Notes under the pieces: model-generated
What the model was told of the DNA's origin: nothing
The model's database searches: none
The model's input: only the letters and a program-made list of their open reading frames with translations
Assembly: GCF_040581485.1 (NCBI RefSeq)
Contig: NC_090129.1
Span: forward strand, 12,411,501 to 12,475,500
Length of the DNA stretch: 64,000 nt
Direction of reading: 5' to 3'
Source: Linepithema humile
Taxonomy: Eukaryota; Arthropoda; Insecta; Hymenoptera; Formicidae
Translations under genes and position numbers: made by a program
Shown here: piece by piece, positions 1 to 13,300 of the stretch
How positions within the stretch are numbered: the first letter of the stretch is position 1
How the letters are laid out: each line of letters starts with the position of its first letter

Positions 1-303
1 TATTTTATTTCTTTATAATATTCCTTTTGCCTGTGTCCTGGATAAATTACGTAAGTTTCAATTATTAATTATTTTACTTGTTTTCGTCATATTAATACTG
101 AAGTATGTACATATATCTATCATATTTATATATTTTTTAAATGTTAAATTAAACAAAAATGGAATTTGTGGTTTTATTTTAATGCAGCATGTTGCATGTA
201 TGCAACTTTTTCAGCTGTTTCCAATACACTATAATAACATTTGAATTTTCCGCCACAAAACTGGATCAAATTTCTATTGGTTATCTACACATCACGTGGG
301 TTA
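1..303. other. AT-rich sequence, no gene seen
   Basis: This stretch lies downstream (minus-strand sense) of the protease remnant. I found no reading frame continuing into reverse transcriptase and no LTR. It may be internal decay of the retroelement or unrelated flank. Confidence 0.5.
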
Positions 304-749
304 TCATGCGCAACGGTTCACCTTATTTCTTACACCATGATATTTCCTGTTGTTGATAATTGAGATCGATGGTGTTATTGCTTCGACGAGACGTACGTGC
401 GAGTACAATCTGGTCTTCCCATCTATGAGCTTTTGATTGTTCAAGTCTACCAGTAAATTGTGCTGTCTCAGGAAATCGGCTCCGAGAATTGGCTGAGTGA
501 CGTCGCAAATTATGAAATTCCAACCATACTTCCTCCGTAGATTGAGGTTAAGGTCGAGTCGTGCCTTCCGGTATGTGCGTATTGGTGTACCATTTGTTGC
601 GAAAATACTTTGATTAGTTGATTGTGTACACTTTTTAAAGAAGGATTTAGGTAATACTGAGATGTCTGCGCCAGTGTCGATTAAGAATCGGACATTATTG
701 TTGGTCGGTAATGAGCAGGCGATTTTGTGTTATTTCGTCGAACTAGCTA
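304..749 (-). pseudogene. Ty3/gypsy retropepsin remnant
   Basis: The minus-strand frame encodes an aspartic protease of LTR-retrotransposon type. The active-site motif DTGAD is encoded near 661-681 and the C-terminal flap-side motif ILGADFL follows. The frame ends at a stop at 304-306. An in-frame TAA separates it from the tail of the gag-side frame, so the gag-pol junction is broken. No reverse transcriptase, RNase H or integrase follows inside the window, so the rest of pol is lost or lies beyond position 1. The protease would process Gag-Pol in an active element; here it is a fossil. Confidence 0.8.
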
Positions 750-1745
750 GTTTTCCTGCTTTTTGACCGTACAGGGCGGTGACAAATCGAGACTACATTT
801 CTTAGCTTCGGTGCCAAAGGTTTGGTGGTACCAGCACCATCCGTTTTGCCCGTTACGATTATTATTGTACCGATTTCGCGACTGGCTTCTGTTCCTACGC
901 TGATTCCCGTAATTTCTGTCTTGACTACGTCCACAAGATCGATGTTGCCTTTGTCGAACTTCAGTTTGCAACGCTTCTACCTTGGTTGAAAGCGCTGAGA
1001 ACATATTAAAAATTATTTCTTGCATTTGATTAGTTTGTCCGTGTGGTACTTGCAGTACTGGTAGCTGTCGTGCTTGAGTCGTTGGCTGCGCAAACGGTAC
1101 AAGTTGTCGCATACTAGTGTCGACTGTTGAAATTCCGATATTCATGGCGTCCAACATGTCTGCCATTTTTGCCAGTGTGTCGAGAGGAATAGTCTCATCG
1201 ACTGACAGCGTGAATCTGATGTACGGCGGAAGCTGTTCCATAAACAGAATTTTTAAGAATCATCGCACATACCTGCTGAATGATTCCTTATCCTTCGCAG
1301 AAACGTCGAAGGTTTGTCCGTACCGAGCTCATGGGATTGTAGCAGTTTTCGAAGATGTGTCATTTTTGAGTCTTGGAATGAGCTGATGATACGGTTTTTT
1401 AATGTCTCATATTTGAGGCCGTCCGCGGGAAGTTTTGTCCATAAGTCTTTGACATGGTTATATACATCGATGTTATGTTCAATTACGTAATAGCTATTAC
1501 GTAATTGAATCTTCTTTTGTAATTGAATCGCTTTTAATGTTGTAGATTTCAAAAATTATTTTGATTTGCATGAACCATGACTCTGGATCTTCCTTGTGAA
1601 AAGGTGGAATTTTTACCATTTGCATGGCATTGACGAAGGGTTGATTGCCTTGTAGCGAGGACTGAGAGTCGCTTATACTCGGTTGATTTGGGCCCTCTTG
1701 ATTGCTATCAGCTGTTAAGTCTGTACCGGTATCTTTGGTGTTCAT
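747..1745 (-). pseudogene. Ty3/gypsy gag, frameshifted
   Basis: Three overlapping minus-strand frames (1497-1745, 1253-1552, 747-1241) make one Gag polyprotein interrupted by frameshifts. The N-terminal part has the insect gypsy signature PPFHKEDPESWF. The middle contains capsid-like helices, with the tract LPPYIRFTLSVDE near 1200. The C-terminal part is basic (Arg, Asn, Gln rich) and ends in a degenerate zinc-knuckle-like CWYH...C arrangement near 780-840. Gag would form the particle that packages the element RNA. The start near 1745 is the first ATG after the primer-binding site. Several frame breaks make it non-functional. Confidence 0.8.
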
Positions 1746-1827
1746 GGTTGATTTTTTTCTCTTTGCAGAGTTTCCACTTTTTTCCTATTCCGACTTCTAT
1801 GGCTGCGATTTACCGGATTATTATCTG

Positions 1828-1846
1828 GATCACGTCGGGGTCACCA
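1828..1846 (-). promoter_or_regulatory. Primer-binding site, tRNA-Trp type
   Basis: Read on the minus strand this is TGGTGACCCCGACGTGAT, complementary to the 3' end of insect tRNA-Trp as I remember it. It starts one base inside the LTR end, the usual spacing for a minus-strand primer site. Confidence 0.7.
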
Positions 1847-1847
1847 A

Positions 1848-2126
1848 TGTAGGAATTGCACTACTATTTAGGTTCAGATGGCAGATTAGCAACTCAATAA
1901 TTCGATGTGATAAGCCATTAAATGTTTATATTTTTTCTGTGATACACGTAGGTATAATAATCAGATACACGGTAGGAATAGAAACTACGTTGTTGTTATG
2001 TATCCTTGTTAATACTAATAATTGCTTGACTCCCGTTAGAGTTCAAGAGTCTTCGAGAGTGAGTTCGAGATATCGATAATCTAGTTACATGCTAAGTCTA
2101 TGGTTGGATATGTATGTAATCCTACA
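1848..2126 (-). mobile_element. LTR of the gypsy element (279 bp)
   Basis: The segment begins TGTAGGA and ends TCCTACA, a 7-bp inverted repeat with the canonical TG...CA ends. It sits directly upstream (minus sense) of the primer-binding site and gag. The partner LTR is not inside the window, so target-site duplication cannot be tested. Confidence 0.75.
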
Positions 2127-2510
2127 ACTGTACGGTAGCGGTACAAAAAGTATACATAATATTATAGTACAGTGTATCATCATTGTACCTATATTGCATA
2201 TTATTCGGTACATATCGCACAATAGGAACTGTACCGTACCATTACGGCGTACATCCACGTAGCAAAATTTCATTCTACGGATGTCCGTGGGATGTAATGT
2301 AAAAGATTTTCAGATATCCCTGGGATGTCTGTACAAAGCCGTAGGATATTCGTAGGGCATCCGTGGGATATCCGAATGTCCGCTTTTTAGATATCCGTAG
2401 GACATCCAAAAATAAATCCCTGGGATATCCATATGATTAAATTAGATCTCAACAATGGCCCCTGGATATCTTTTTTATCCAGATAAAATCCAGATAAAAT
2501 CATTGAATAT
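2127..2510. repeat. Degenerate GGATATCC-type repeat tract
   Basis: From about 2275 to 2440 the motif GGGATATCC with CGT/TGT linkers recurs many times in imperfect copies. It resembles a decayed minisatellite. The stretch 2127-2270 holds nothing I can identify. Confidence 0.4.
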
Positions 2511-2511
2511 A

Positions 2512-2655
2512 GGATGGTGTTCATAATCCGATTTTATATTCAAAATCATTTTAAAACCTCATTCAATCAACAAAATGGTTGCGCAACATTATTTTATTAG
2601 TTGAATAAAATCATAAGACAATTTTAAATATAAAATCGGACTATAAATACCATCC
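2512..2655. mobile_element. Small foldback MITE (~144 bp)
   Basis: The left arm starting GGATGGTGTTCATAATCC is an imperfect reverse complement of the right arm ending ATAAATACCATCC. No coding capacity. Family unknown. Confidence 0.55.
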
Positions 2656-3320
2656 AGAAAAAAATCTATTTTAAATATTTATTTAAAATGTCGTTAAAAA
2701 ATATATTTTTTAAAAAGATTTAAACAGAAATTGTTTAGTTTTAAGTTAAGAGGATCCTGGAGTGAAAGCCGAACTCCGACACAAAAGCGCCATCATTTCG
2801 ATGGTATTAAAAATGAAATGACATTATCGGCGTAGCCTACGTCGCGTAGGTCCGTGTGTACGCATTTGTTTGTAGTGGTAACTCACTACACTGACGTGTG
2901 GTCTGTGAACGTGTGATCGGATAGTTTGTAAACAAACAATGCTTGCGCTTGTTTCCTTGACAGAAATTTCGTCGCAAGGCTGCAATATAATGTCCGAGAA
3001 GACATAGGCATATACAAGGTGTCAAATAAATATGAACTAAATATGACAAAATAATAAATGAAAAATATACATATAATACTATATATATTACTGAAGATAA
3101 ATGTCATATGCCTTTCATTATTTTTATCTTTATGTAATAAATACAAAATTAACTAAATCAATTTATACACATATTTATACACATATTATTTTTACACATA
3201 TATTGAATACATAGTTATCTTTATTTTGCATCTTATGACTAAAATAATGAACATTTATTATTTCATTAATTTTTAAAATACTAAATAAAGATAATTATAT
3301 ATTCAACATGTATGTATATG
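2656..3320. other. No gene seen
   Basis: This is AT-rich sequence between a small foldback element and the left end of the large palindrome. Short open frames here lack codon structure or similarity that I recognise. Confidence 0.4.
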
Positions 3321-3439
3321 GGGAGGGTCTCAACTGCCTACATTCCCATTTGCCAACAGCTTCGTTTGCCCACAACATTTTGCCGACAGCTTCAATTGCC
3401 GACATTCCCGATTGCCTACAGAGCGATTGCCTACAAGCA

Positions 3440-4795
3440 TTATTGCGCACATTTAAAAATTAAAAATACAAACGTATGTTTGCACACAAGACATTATTGC
3501 ACACATACACATTGCACACATGATATTATTGCGCACATACACATTGCACACATGACATTATTGCGCACGTACACATTGCACACATGACATTATTGCGCAC
3601 ATACACATTGCACACATAATATTATTGCGCACATTTAAAAATTAAAAATACAAACGTACGTTTGCACACAAGACATTATTGCACACATACAGATTGCACA
3701 CATGACATTATTGCGCACATACACATTGCACACATAATATTATTGCGCACATTTGAAAATTAAAAATACAAACGTACGTTTGCACACAAGACATTATTGC
3801 ACACATACAGATTGCACACATGACATTATTGCGCACATACACATTGCACACATAATATTATTGCACACATTTAAAAATAAAAAATACAAACGTACGTTTG
3901 CACACAAGACATTATTGCACACATATAGATTGCACACATGACATTATTGCGCACATACACATTGCACACATAATATTATTGCGCACATTTAATAATTAAA
4001 AATACAAACGTACGTTTGCACACAAAACATTATTGCACACATACAGATTGCACACATGACATTATTGCGCACATACACATTGCACACATAATATTATTGC
4101 GCACATACACATTGCACACATAATATTATTGCGCACATTTAATAATTAAAAATACAAACGTACGTTTGCACACAAGACATTATATTGCACACATGACTTT
4201 ATTGCGCACATATACATAGCACACATGATCGTAAGGGACACACAAAATAAAGGAATCATATTAACACTTTGTACACAGGATATTATTGAGCACATACACA
4301 TTGCGCACATATACATTGCACACATAACCATATAGCACATATACACATTGCACACATGACTTTATTGCGCACATACACATTGCACACACGACCGTAAAGC
4401 ATACACAAAATAAGAAAATCATATTAACAATTTACACACAGGATATTATTGCGCACATACACATTGCACACATGACCGTAAAAAATACGCAAAATAAGAA
4501 AATTATATTAATACTTTGTACACAGGATATTATTGCGCATATGCACATTGCACACATGACCGTATTGCGCACATACACATTGCACACATGACTTTATTGC
4601 ACACATACACATTGCACACACGACTGTATTGCACGCATACACATCCCAAGGAGAACAGAAAGTCAATATGATGTCGAACTGATATTATTTTGACTTTCTG
4701 TTTTACTTGGGATTGCACGCATGACTTTATTGCACACATACACATTGCACACAAGTATTACTCACATAAAATAGAAAAATCACAACTTTGACATC
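3440..4795. repeat. Left subterminal tandem repeat array
   Basis: Short units based on ATTATTGCGCACATACACATTGCACACATGA recur dozens of times in slightly varied form. They are interspersed with a longer unit containing the 12-bp palindrome AAACGTACGTTT about every 115-130 bp. Arrays just inside transposon ends often hold transposase-binding sites; that role is inferred here. A 67-bp hairpin-like insertion lies at 4646-4712. Confidence 0.8.
4646..4712. mobile_element. 67-bp palindrome inside the repeat array
   Basis: It starts TCCCAAGGAGAACAGAAAG and ends CTTTCTGTTTTACTTGGGA, an imperfect inverted repeat interrupting the minisatellite. The mirror copy is near 24761-24829. Confidence 0.6.
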
Positions 4796-4818
4796 AGGAG
4801 CGATTTAAATCTACAGAA

Positions 4819-4851
<33 letters not shown>

Positions 4852-4969
4852 GGGAGGGAAAGATAGAGAGATCTATGCAACTGTTAATTCGATATCTTCT
4901 TTATTTGATTATACACATACACATTGCACAGAAAAAAAAGTAGTGTCAAATCAAATCATATTTTACATC

Positions 4970-5282
4970 TTAAAATGCTTGAATTTTACATGTAAATGCT
5001 TGAATTTTACATGTAAAATTATACAGTATTTATATCGTTATGGCGCGAATACGTTATATACGTTATATACGGCGCAAAAATGCTTGAATTTTACATGTAA
5101 ATGCTTGAATTTTACATGTAAAATTATACAGTGTTTATATCGTTATGGCGCGAATACGTTATATACGTTATATACGGCGCGAAAATGCTTGAATTTTACA
5201 TGTAAATGCTTGAATTTTACATGTAAATGCTTGAATTTTACATGTAAAATTATACAGTATTTATATCGTTATGGCGCGAATA
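4970..5282. repeat. 105-bp tandem repeats over the gene 3' end
   Basis: Three units spaced 105 and 126 bp repeat the last codons and stop codon of the transposase gene plus its 3' flank. The 21-bp subunit ATGCTTGAATTTTACATGTAA is itself repeated two or three times per unit. The mirror array is at about 24191-24503. Confidence 0.8.
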
Positions 5283-8200
5283 CAGTAGGAATATTTTTTA
5301 CGACATAGTGGACATTTATGATCTTGCAATCGTTTTTGGCACTCACTACAAATACACAAATGTCCACATGGAACAAATATGTACGCGGCAGTAGCATTCA
5401 AGCATGTGCAGCATGTACCATTGGAGCGATTGCGCTGGCTTGATGCTATTGTACTAACAGGATGAAAAGGTAAGTGATCCTCTTCTTTATCGCTTAGACC
5501 AATCGTTCCAAAATCATCTTCTGGTGTGCGAAAAATATCTTCAAAATCTATAAAATATAAATTAATTAATGATAATAACAGGCGCGTGTTTTTAAAATAA
5601 GATCCAGTCCATCGTAAAAAAGCTACAGTTAATTACCCAGCGAGAAATGACCTATCAATCGATGTCAAATCGACATCAAATCGACATCGAAATCATCGAT
5701 ATTACATCATATTGATGTCGATTCGACGTCAATTCGATGAGTCATTTCTCGTTGGGTATAATTATGAAAATCTTTTAATACAAATTAAGAATGCTTTAAT
5801 ATACACTTAATTTTTCTAATCACCGTTTCTAGTCGACCTCGATACACTTTGTACTGTAGCATCAACTTTTTTATAATCTTAAATAATTCTGCCGTCGATA
5901 AATTGAATCATTTCATTTTGTAAGTTGAACAAATGTGTGATTATGTGATTTTGAAAACACTGACAAGAAAGTCACTTTTAAGATGTAAAATATGATTATA
6001 TTTATAGGCGAGATATTAATTGTAGGGAGAAAAGTGTAGGTTAAAAAGTTCACAGTCGAATCTATTCATCCAACTCTATAGAATTGACACTGATTTTCTT
6101 TGATTATTCTTCCATACTCTGGATAATCCCACAATGATTATCACATATTTTTACACTTTAAAAGTGTAGCTTTCTTGCTAACGTTTTCAAAATGATATGG
6201 TCACACATTTGTTCGACCTTCAAAGTGAAGTGATTCAATTCAGTGACAGCAGAATTGTTTGATACCTGTATAAAAAGGCTAATGCTACGATATACAATAC
6301 AAGATGCACCGACGTCAATTACGTAGAAAAATTAAATATATGTTAAATTATTTTAGTTTGCAATAAAAGATTTTTATAGCCATTGTCGTATTCTTTATGG
6401 CCAATCGGATCTAACTTTAAAAATGTGTACCGTATTATGATCACAAATGGGAATATGTATACTAACCTTCATTATGCACCATCTCATTCTGATCGCTCAA
6501 AACTGCTTCTATTTCATTTTCTTCATTATGATCAGATTCGCTCGACAACACTTCTATTTGTTGACTTCCTTGTTCAGTGCTTGTGTGTCCTGAAATAATG
6601 ACAATATTTATCAACATATTCATTAATAAATATAATTTTTTTTAAATGCTTTATTTTCCATTATGTCAAATTATTACATTTATAAAATCAATAATGTACA
6701 AACCTTTATGCTGTATTAATTGTTTAGATATTTATATCGGATAATAGTATATATCATAATAATCAATTCATATTTTTATTATTTTCAAAGTTAATCGTGT
6801 TTATTTTTAAAATTATATCAATTCAAATTCTTTACAATGTGATAAAATCCCGAAAAAGATAACATCAAATTGATAAAATACATATATTATTAATTAATAT
6901 TATCACAGCAATGTAATTATTGTCAGTTTAAGGTAGTACTTTCCGCGACCATACCTGAGAAAATCATATTTCTTAGGAATATTTTTAAATTTTAACTGTA
7001 TATTAATAAAAATAATACCTACACCTATGTAATGTTAGAAAAAATTAACCGTACCGAAGCTGAGATATTTAAAGTTAAAGTTAGCACTTTTATGTAATAC
7101 GTATAAAAAATGCTAACTTTAAATATCTCAACTTCGGTACGGTCAATCTTTTTCTAACTTTACAAATGCGTAGGTAGTATTTCTATTAATATGCAGTTAA
7201 AATTTAAAAATATTCCAAAGAAATATGATTTTCTCAGGTATGATCGCGGAAGTACTATACCTTAATATTTATTTCAGTTTACTATACTATATTATATAGC
7301 GAAAAATAATATGTTTTACCTGTGATTTCTTCAGTCCGTGAAAGCGTCGTAAATCTGCCGCGTCGTCCACGTCGTTTAGGAGGTCTGCCACGGTTCCTGC
7401 TTCTTGTTAGTTCGCCATCCAAAGTAAGTGTGTCCAAATGATGTGAAGTAGCTATGGAAATAATGTAAGTATATAGTCACACATAATACTCATCATATTC
7501 ATTTCTAATAAAATAAATCATGTATCCATATCAATAATACATCCGATGTGGATACATTATTGATAATTCTCGATAGACATTTATTTTATTGAAAAATTTC
7601 CAAATATGAATTTCCGATATGAATGCTTCATTGAAATATAAACAAATTAAGTATACTAAATCTATCAAAGTTCTTTAAAATATATAAATAAAAACAAATT
7701 AACATTGGAAGTAATAAAATTTCGTCTCGGGTACCTACCTTCAATAGAATGAGCTTCTTCGATTTGACTTATGGGTTCGAATGTTTCAGCGGCTGGAAAA
7801 TAAAAATCATTTTGTATAATTTTCTTCTTTTATATGTTCTAAAATATAACTTATAAGATATATACAAATTACACATTTTTATAAGGTATACATCTATACT
7901 GTATAACAACGCTCGGAATTAGTTGCACATTTCGAGCCGATTCAGGAAACGACGCCTCCTGTTCCCCCACTACCGCCCGGCCGCTGGCGGCCGAGCCGTC
8001 GATACTCCTCTGGCTCAGGAGCGTTTTATATTAGAAATAGGCTGAATTGTTTAGGCATCTCTCAGGAAATCGTAACATTTTCTTCACTACATAAATAATG
8101 TTTATTTTCATTAATACATAATATATATATATATTTAATTATTAATGAAAATAAACATTATTTATGTAGCAAAGAAAATATTACTATTTTCTGAGAGGTG

Positions 8201-10283
8201 CCTCAACAACCCAGCCTATTTCTTATATAAAACGCTCCTGCGCCAGAGCTATCGGCGGCTCGGCCGCCAGCGGCCGGGCGGTAGTGGGGGAACAGGAGGC
8301 GTCGTCTCCTGAATCGGCTCGAAATGTGCAACTATTTCCGAGCGCTGCTCTATAAAATACAGATTATTTTACCTCTTTGCAAATTACGACCGCGTCTCGG
8401 AGGTCTGCCACGACTGCGTGGAGGTCTGCCACGACTGCGTGGAGGTCTTCCACGATTACATGGAGGTCTTCCACGATTACATGGAGGTCTTCCACGACTC
8501 CGTGGAAGATTGGTTCTGGTAATATCCAATTCTGAATCCGGCTCTGAATTAGCAATAACCGATGCTGTCAATTGGAAGAAAATAGTAATAAGTTTTTAAT
8601 ATTGAAAAGATATTATTTTGCAAAATATTCTATATAAAGTCAATAATTAACCGCACATGCAAATAAGTGTCAATTAATAATATAAAATCTGTGATATTTT
8701 TTCTCTTATATAATCACTGATACAGTAGATTGCGCATTTGAGTCGTATTTGAGAGTTCGTTATTAATAAACAAAAGATCTTTATCATAAGATAGATAAGC
8801 TTTACAATTTCGATTCCATAATTATGTTAACAGAGTGTGCAAGTTGATTCAAAACAAGTGTAACAAATTTAGACAGATTATTCGAGAGATTATTCTGAAA
8901 AAAAGTATAAACAAAACTTTATACATACATATATATCAATATCTATGTAATTAAAAGTTTTAAAATTTTGCCGCGTTGTCACAGTAAAATCATATGCTTA
9001 ATAAAAGTAATCGTTGTAAACTCAAAATAAAACAAGAGGATATGCATCATTTATTTATAATTCACATTTTTATATTTAAAGAAAAAAAAGAAAAAAAACT
9101 TAAAATGTGCTCCTTGAGCTGAATGAACGCATTGCACCAACTGTGTAAATATTAAGGATGTCAATTTTAAAAAGAAAAAGAACCTATATGTTCATATGAC
9201 ATTTTTTTACGAAATAATCTTTCAAATAATTTATTGAAACTTTACACTCGTTTTAAATCATCCATCCTGTATGCATGCTTACTATTACGAATAAATAATG
9301 ACATAAGATAAAATAGAATAATATATCTTTTAAAAATTTTTCAGACAGTAAAATACTCAAGAAAATATTTATCGAAAATTGTCAGTGATACATCCGATAT
9401 TGAATACGCTTAATTTGAATTTCCAAAATAATAATTTGAATATACTTAGAAGAATTTGCTAAATTTTATCGAAAATTCCTTTTCTTTAAACTCTAAGTAA
9501 AAAATTGTTTGTTGTTCGAATTGCCTATTCAAGATACAAAGGGATTTAATTTCTATCTAAATTAAATCTATCGCGCGCGCGCAGTCTTTTAAGAATTTAC
9601 AAACGTGTGAAAATATTAATTGAAGATAGAAGCAAAATTTTAACTCAAATTCTTTCAAACGTACCTCGTGATAATCCATGTCTGTCAGATGCAACGTTTG
9701 CAATTATTGGCTCTGTTCTATCAACCTCTTGATTTTCAATAACAGTATGTGATATGGACACAGGTTTCTGCACTGTAAACAACGAATATAAATGTTTGCA
9801 GAAATTTATAAAACTAAATTATAAATAAAAAAGTAAGGAAGAAAAATTTATTTCTTTTATTTTCATCTTACTATGAGTATAAAAATATAGAAAAGTTTGT
9901 TTTCTACTCTGCCATAAAAGTATACGTAAATATAATAAACTATTAAAATAATTTCTATATCAATATCTTGTAGACACACTATTCACGTATTAAAATGAAT
10001 CGAAAACAACGAAGCAATATAATTGTCTTTATATATTTTGACGTATTATATACGTCAAAAACAGAACGAAAGTAAAATCGCACTTTAGAAGGAATATGAC
10101 CGATAAAAATGACAAAGTTAAAATATAAGATATTTATATGTACGATACCTGTATGCGCATCTAATAGATTGTTATCTATTGTTTCCTCATGTCCTGGAGT
10201 GTCATCTAAAATATCGTCTTGTAGAGCTACAATAAGAATATATTATTTTCTTTGCCCTCTTCTACAAAGTATATACTACGAAG

Positions 10284-10323
<40 letters not shown>

Positions 10324-13300
10324 ATATCATGAAATTTTAAAACAAACCAAAGTTCTCTTCAGGCATTTGCGACACCCTGCAGAGTGTTTGCAGAAATTCT
10401 CTCAACGAAAGCCTACAGTAATAAAAATTACATTAATATATTATTATATATCATATTATATTATGCAAATAGAAAATTACAATAATTTAACATTAAACAT
10501 ATTACATAAAAATGTGATACAACTTTGAAGAACATATGTATTCCTAAATATGTAATAAAACGCTACAAACAGCTAAGGTCGGATCTTGTTTGTTAATAAT
10601 TTTAATTCAATGAACAGTACAAACGTTTCAACTACGGAATTTGGCCTTTCTCAATGTATATATATATATATATTAAATTAAAGAATCACAATTGATTTGA
10701 ATAATGTTACGCATACATTTTCCGAAAGTATTATATTGTTTTAATGCTTTATTCTGTATTCGTGATTTACATGTTTAGTTTTATTGTTTATTCTCTGTTT
10801 TTGCAACTCGATAACGATCCATTTGAACGTTATACTTAAAATTTCTCTTAAATTTAGTCCTTATAATAACTTAATAAATTATTGTCATTGACATCCTATG
10901 TTTTGGGTGTATCAAATTCTGTGTGTGCGGTTTTTTTTTCTTTGTTTGTTCGTTTGTTTGTTTGTTTGTAAAACAATGATCTTGCAAGAAAATTCATTGT
11001 TTTTCAAGACTTGACCACAAAAACACAGAATTTGATAGACACGGAACATAGGACAATGCCAATAATTTATTAACTTGTTTCAAGTACTAAGTTCAAGGAA
11101 AATTTTAAGTATGACGTTCAAATCGTTATCGAGTTGCAAAAACAGCGGATAAACAATAGAACTATAAATGTAAATCGAATACAAAAGAAAGCATCAAAAC
11201 AATATAATACTTCCGGAGAACATGTATGCGTAGCATTATTTAAATCAATTGTGATTGCTTTTTTAAATATATATACACTGAAAATCTCCAAATCCCATGG
11301 CTGAAACGTTTGTACTGTTCAATAAATTAAAATTATTAGCAAACAAGATCCAGCTTAAGCTCTTTGTAGCGTTTTAATTACATATTTATTAATTAATAGC
11401 AAAAGCTATTCTTCTTTCTTTAATTAATATATATTTTTGTCTCTTCTGTCGCAAAATTTCATTTAGAGATATTGAATTACCTTCCAGAGCTCAAATTGAC
11501 TTGTGCTTCCGCAATTTGTTTGTCGCGCACTATGTTATGTCGGATGCGTACTCTCTTTACGCTACGCCCTTCCGCTAATCTCTCAATATTTATTTCTTGG
11601 TCAATAAGTAATTCACCTAAACTTTCTGTAAGATGAAAAGATTATATTGCAGAAATACAGTTATACAATGTATGTTGAAAAGTTATTGTGATAATAAGAA
11701 ATACGTACGAAGAAACTGCCAAATATTAGGATGTATTCCACCAAATCTAAGAAAAAGTACGCGATGAAAACTCTCTACAATATTGTTCGTTCTTATTGGC
11801 GTATTAAAAACGCAAACTTTTTCTTTCGCAGGAAGCCATGTACGTCTTAAATAGACTGTGAATTTTAATATAGCGGGATGCTCAGTGGATATGAGATCAG
11901 CCTCATCTTGAATTATCTTTAAACCTTCCTCAAATGCATCGACCGGTGCCAATGGCAAAGTCATGGCAAAACCAAGAATCTTTCTAGGGGCTGCCATTAA
12001 ACCTAAAGTTTTCCAGCGTCTTAATATGGCCTGCGTAATATGTAATATTTAATAGAATATTGAATCATATTTAACAAGCACATGAATCGTGTAACAACAA
12101 AAGAGCTATATAAAGAACGCAAAATTATGAAATTTTGTTTTTGTTTTTAGATACTATATATACTATATACTATACATACTATATACGTACCTGATTAAAA
12201 TGAAACCAACAACCAGTTATACGTGCTTCTGGAAAAACCTTTCTTGCAACTGTCATCGCTGCACGTTCGTAATCACTCATGATTGTCTGTACTCCTTGCA
12301 ATGTATTCGGATGGAGCTCCTTCACTCTTTGCCAAATCGCATCATACACATCCATTGTGCGTTTTTCACACAATGCAAAAAGGACAGGTATACCCTAATA
12401 GAAAGAAAGCAGAATAGTAAATAATATAAAAACGTTTTATTAATATTTATAAGGGGATATCAAAAGCTATTTAATTTAAATTTATATATGACGTTTTATA
12501 TGCATAACGTACCGTGTCCATAAATCGGATATGAATGCTATATACTTGTATGAAGGATGGCACTCTAGGAACGACCTGTTCAAAAGGATAAATTCTATTA
12601 TATATTTTAATACATTTTCATCTTTTCTGTTCATTCTTTGTTCTTTCATTTAAACCTTTTATTTTAATCTCGAATGTTGCTTACCGAAAATGTACCATCC
12701 ATGAATATATCTGAGGCTGCTGCTAGAGCATCTAGTAAGGCATTGGTTGTAAATAATACTGCTCTATAGCCATTATTTGATAATACTGTGCCCTTATAAA
12801 TGCGTTCCATCGGCCGATAATTCATTAATGCTATCTCAAGTCCAACAATAGTTTGCGGTGTTTCCGGTCTGTGACGCATTAGTTCTCTATAGAGAAAGCT
12901 TTTCATAGTACGATAAGATATCTTCTTCGCAACTGCTGGGTTCCTGTAAAGTAGAAAGAAGCAGAAAATAGAAAGAAGCAACGCAAATAAAGATAATCTA
13001 TGTTGAAAAGTTTGATATTAAATCTAATACTGCAAGTATTAATAAAATTGCCTAATATTTGTTTATTTTTTCAAATTATTTTATTTGATTGTTTAATTAG
13101 AAATAAAAAAAATTTAAAATTTTCTTATTTTGATTATTCCATTATTTTTTTCAGCTTAAACGTTTTGAAATTTTTAAAGTTTTTCACAAAACTTACATAA
13201 ACATAATATAAAGTTGGATACATGCCAAGATGATTACATATATGTCGGAAAAAACAACTTAATTAAAAAAGCTATTATATAAATATTCGAAAAATTTTCT

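Noticed and set aside
3440..4795. CRISPR-like spaced repeats
   Set aside because: Spacers are themselves repetitive, units vary in length, and the genome is eukaryotic. It is a minisatellite.
8324..8599. 91-aa frame with GGLPRLRG repeats (also at 20870)
   Set aside because: This is the antisense shadow of the AT-hook exon of the transposase.
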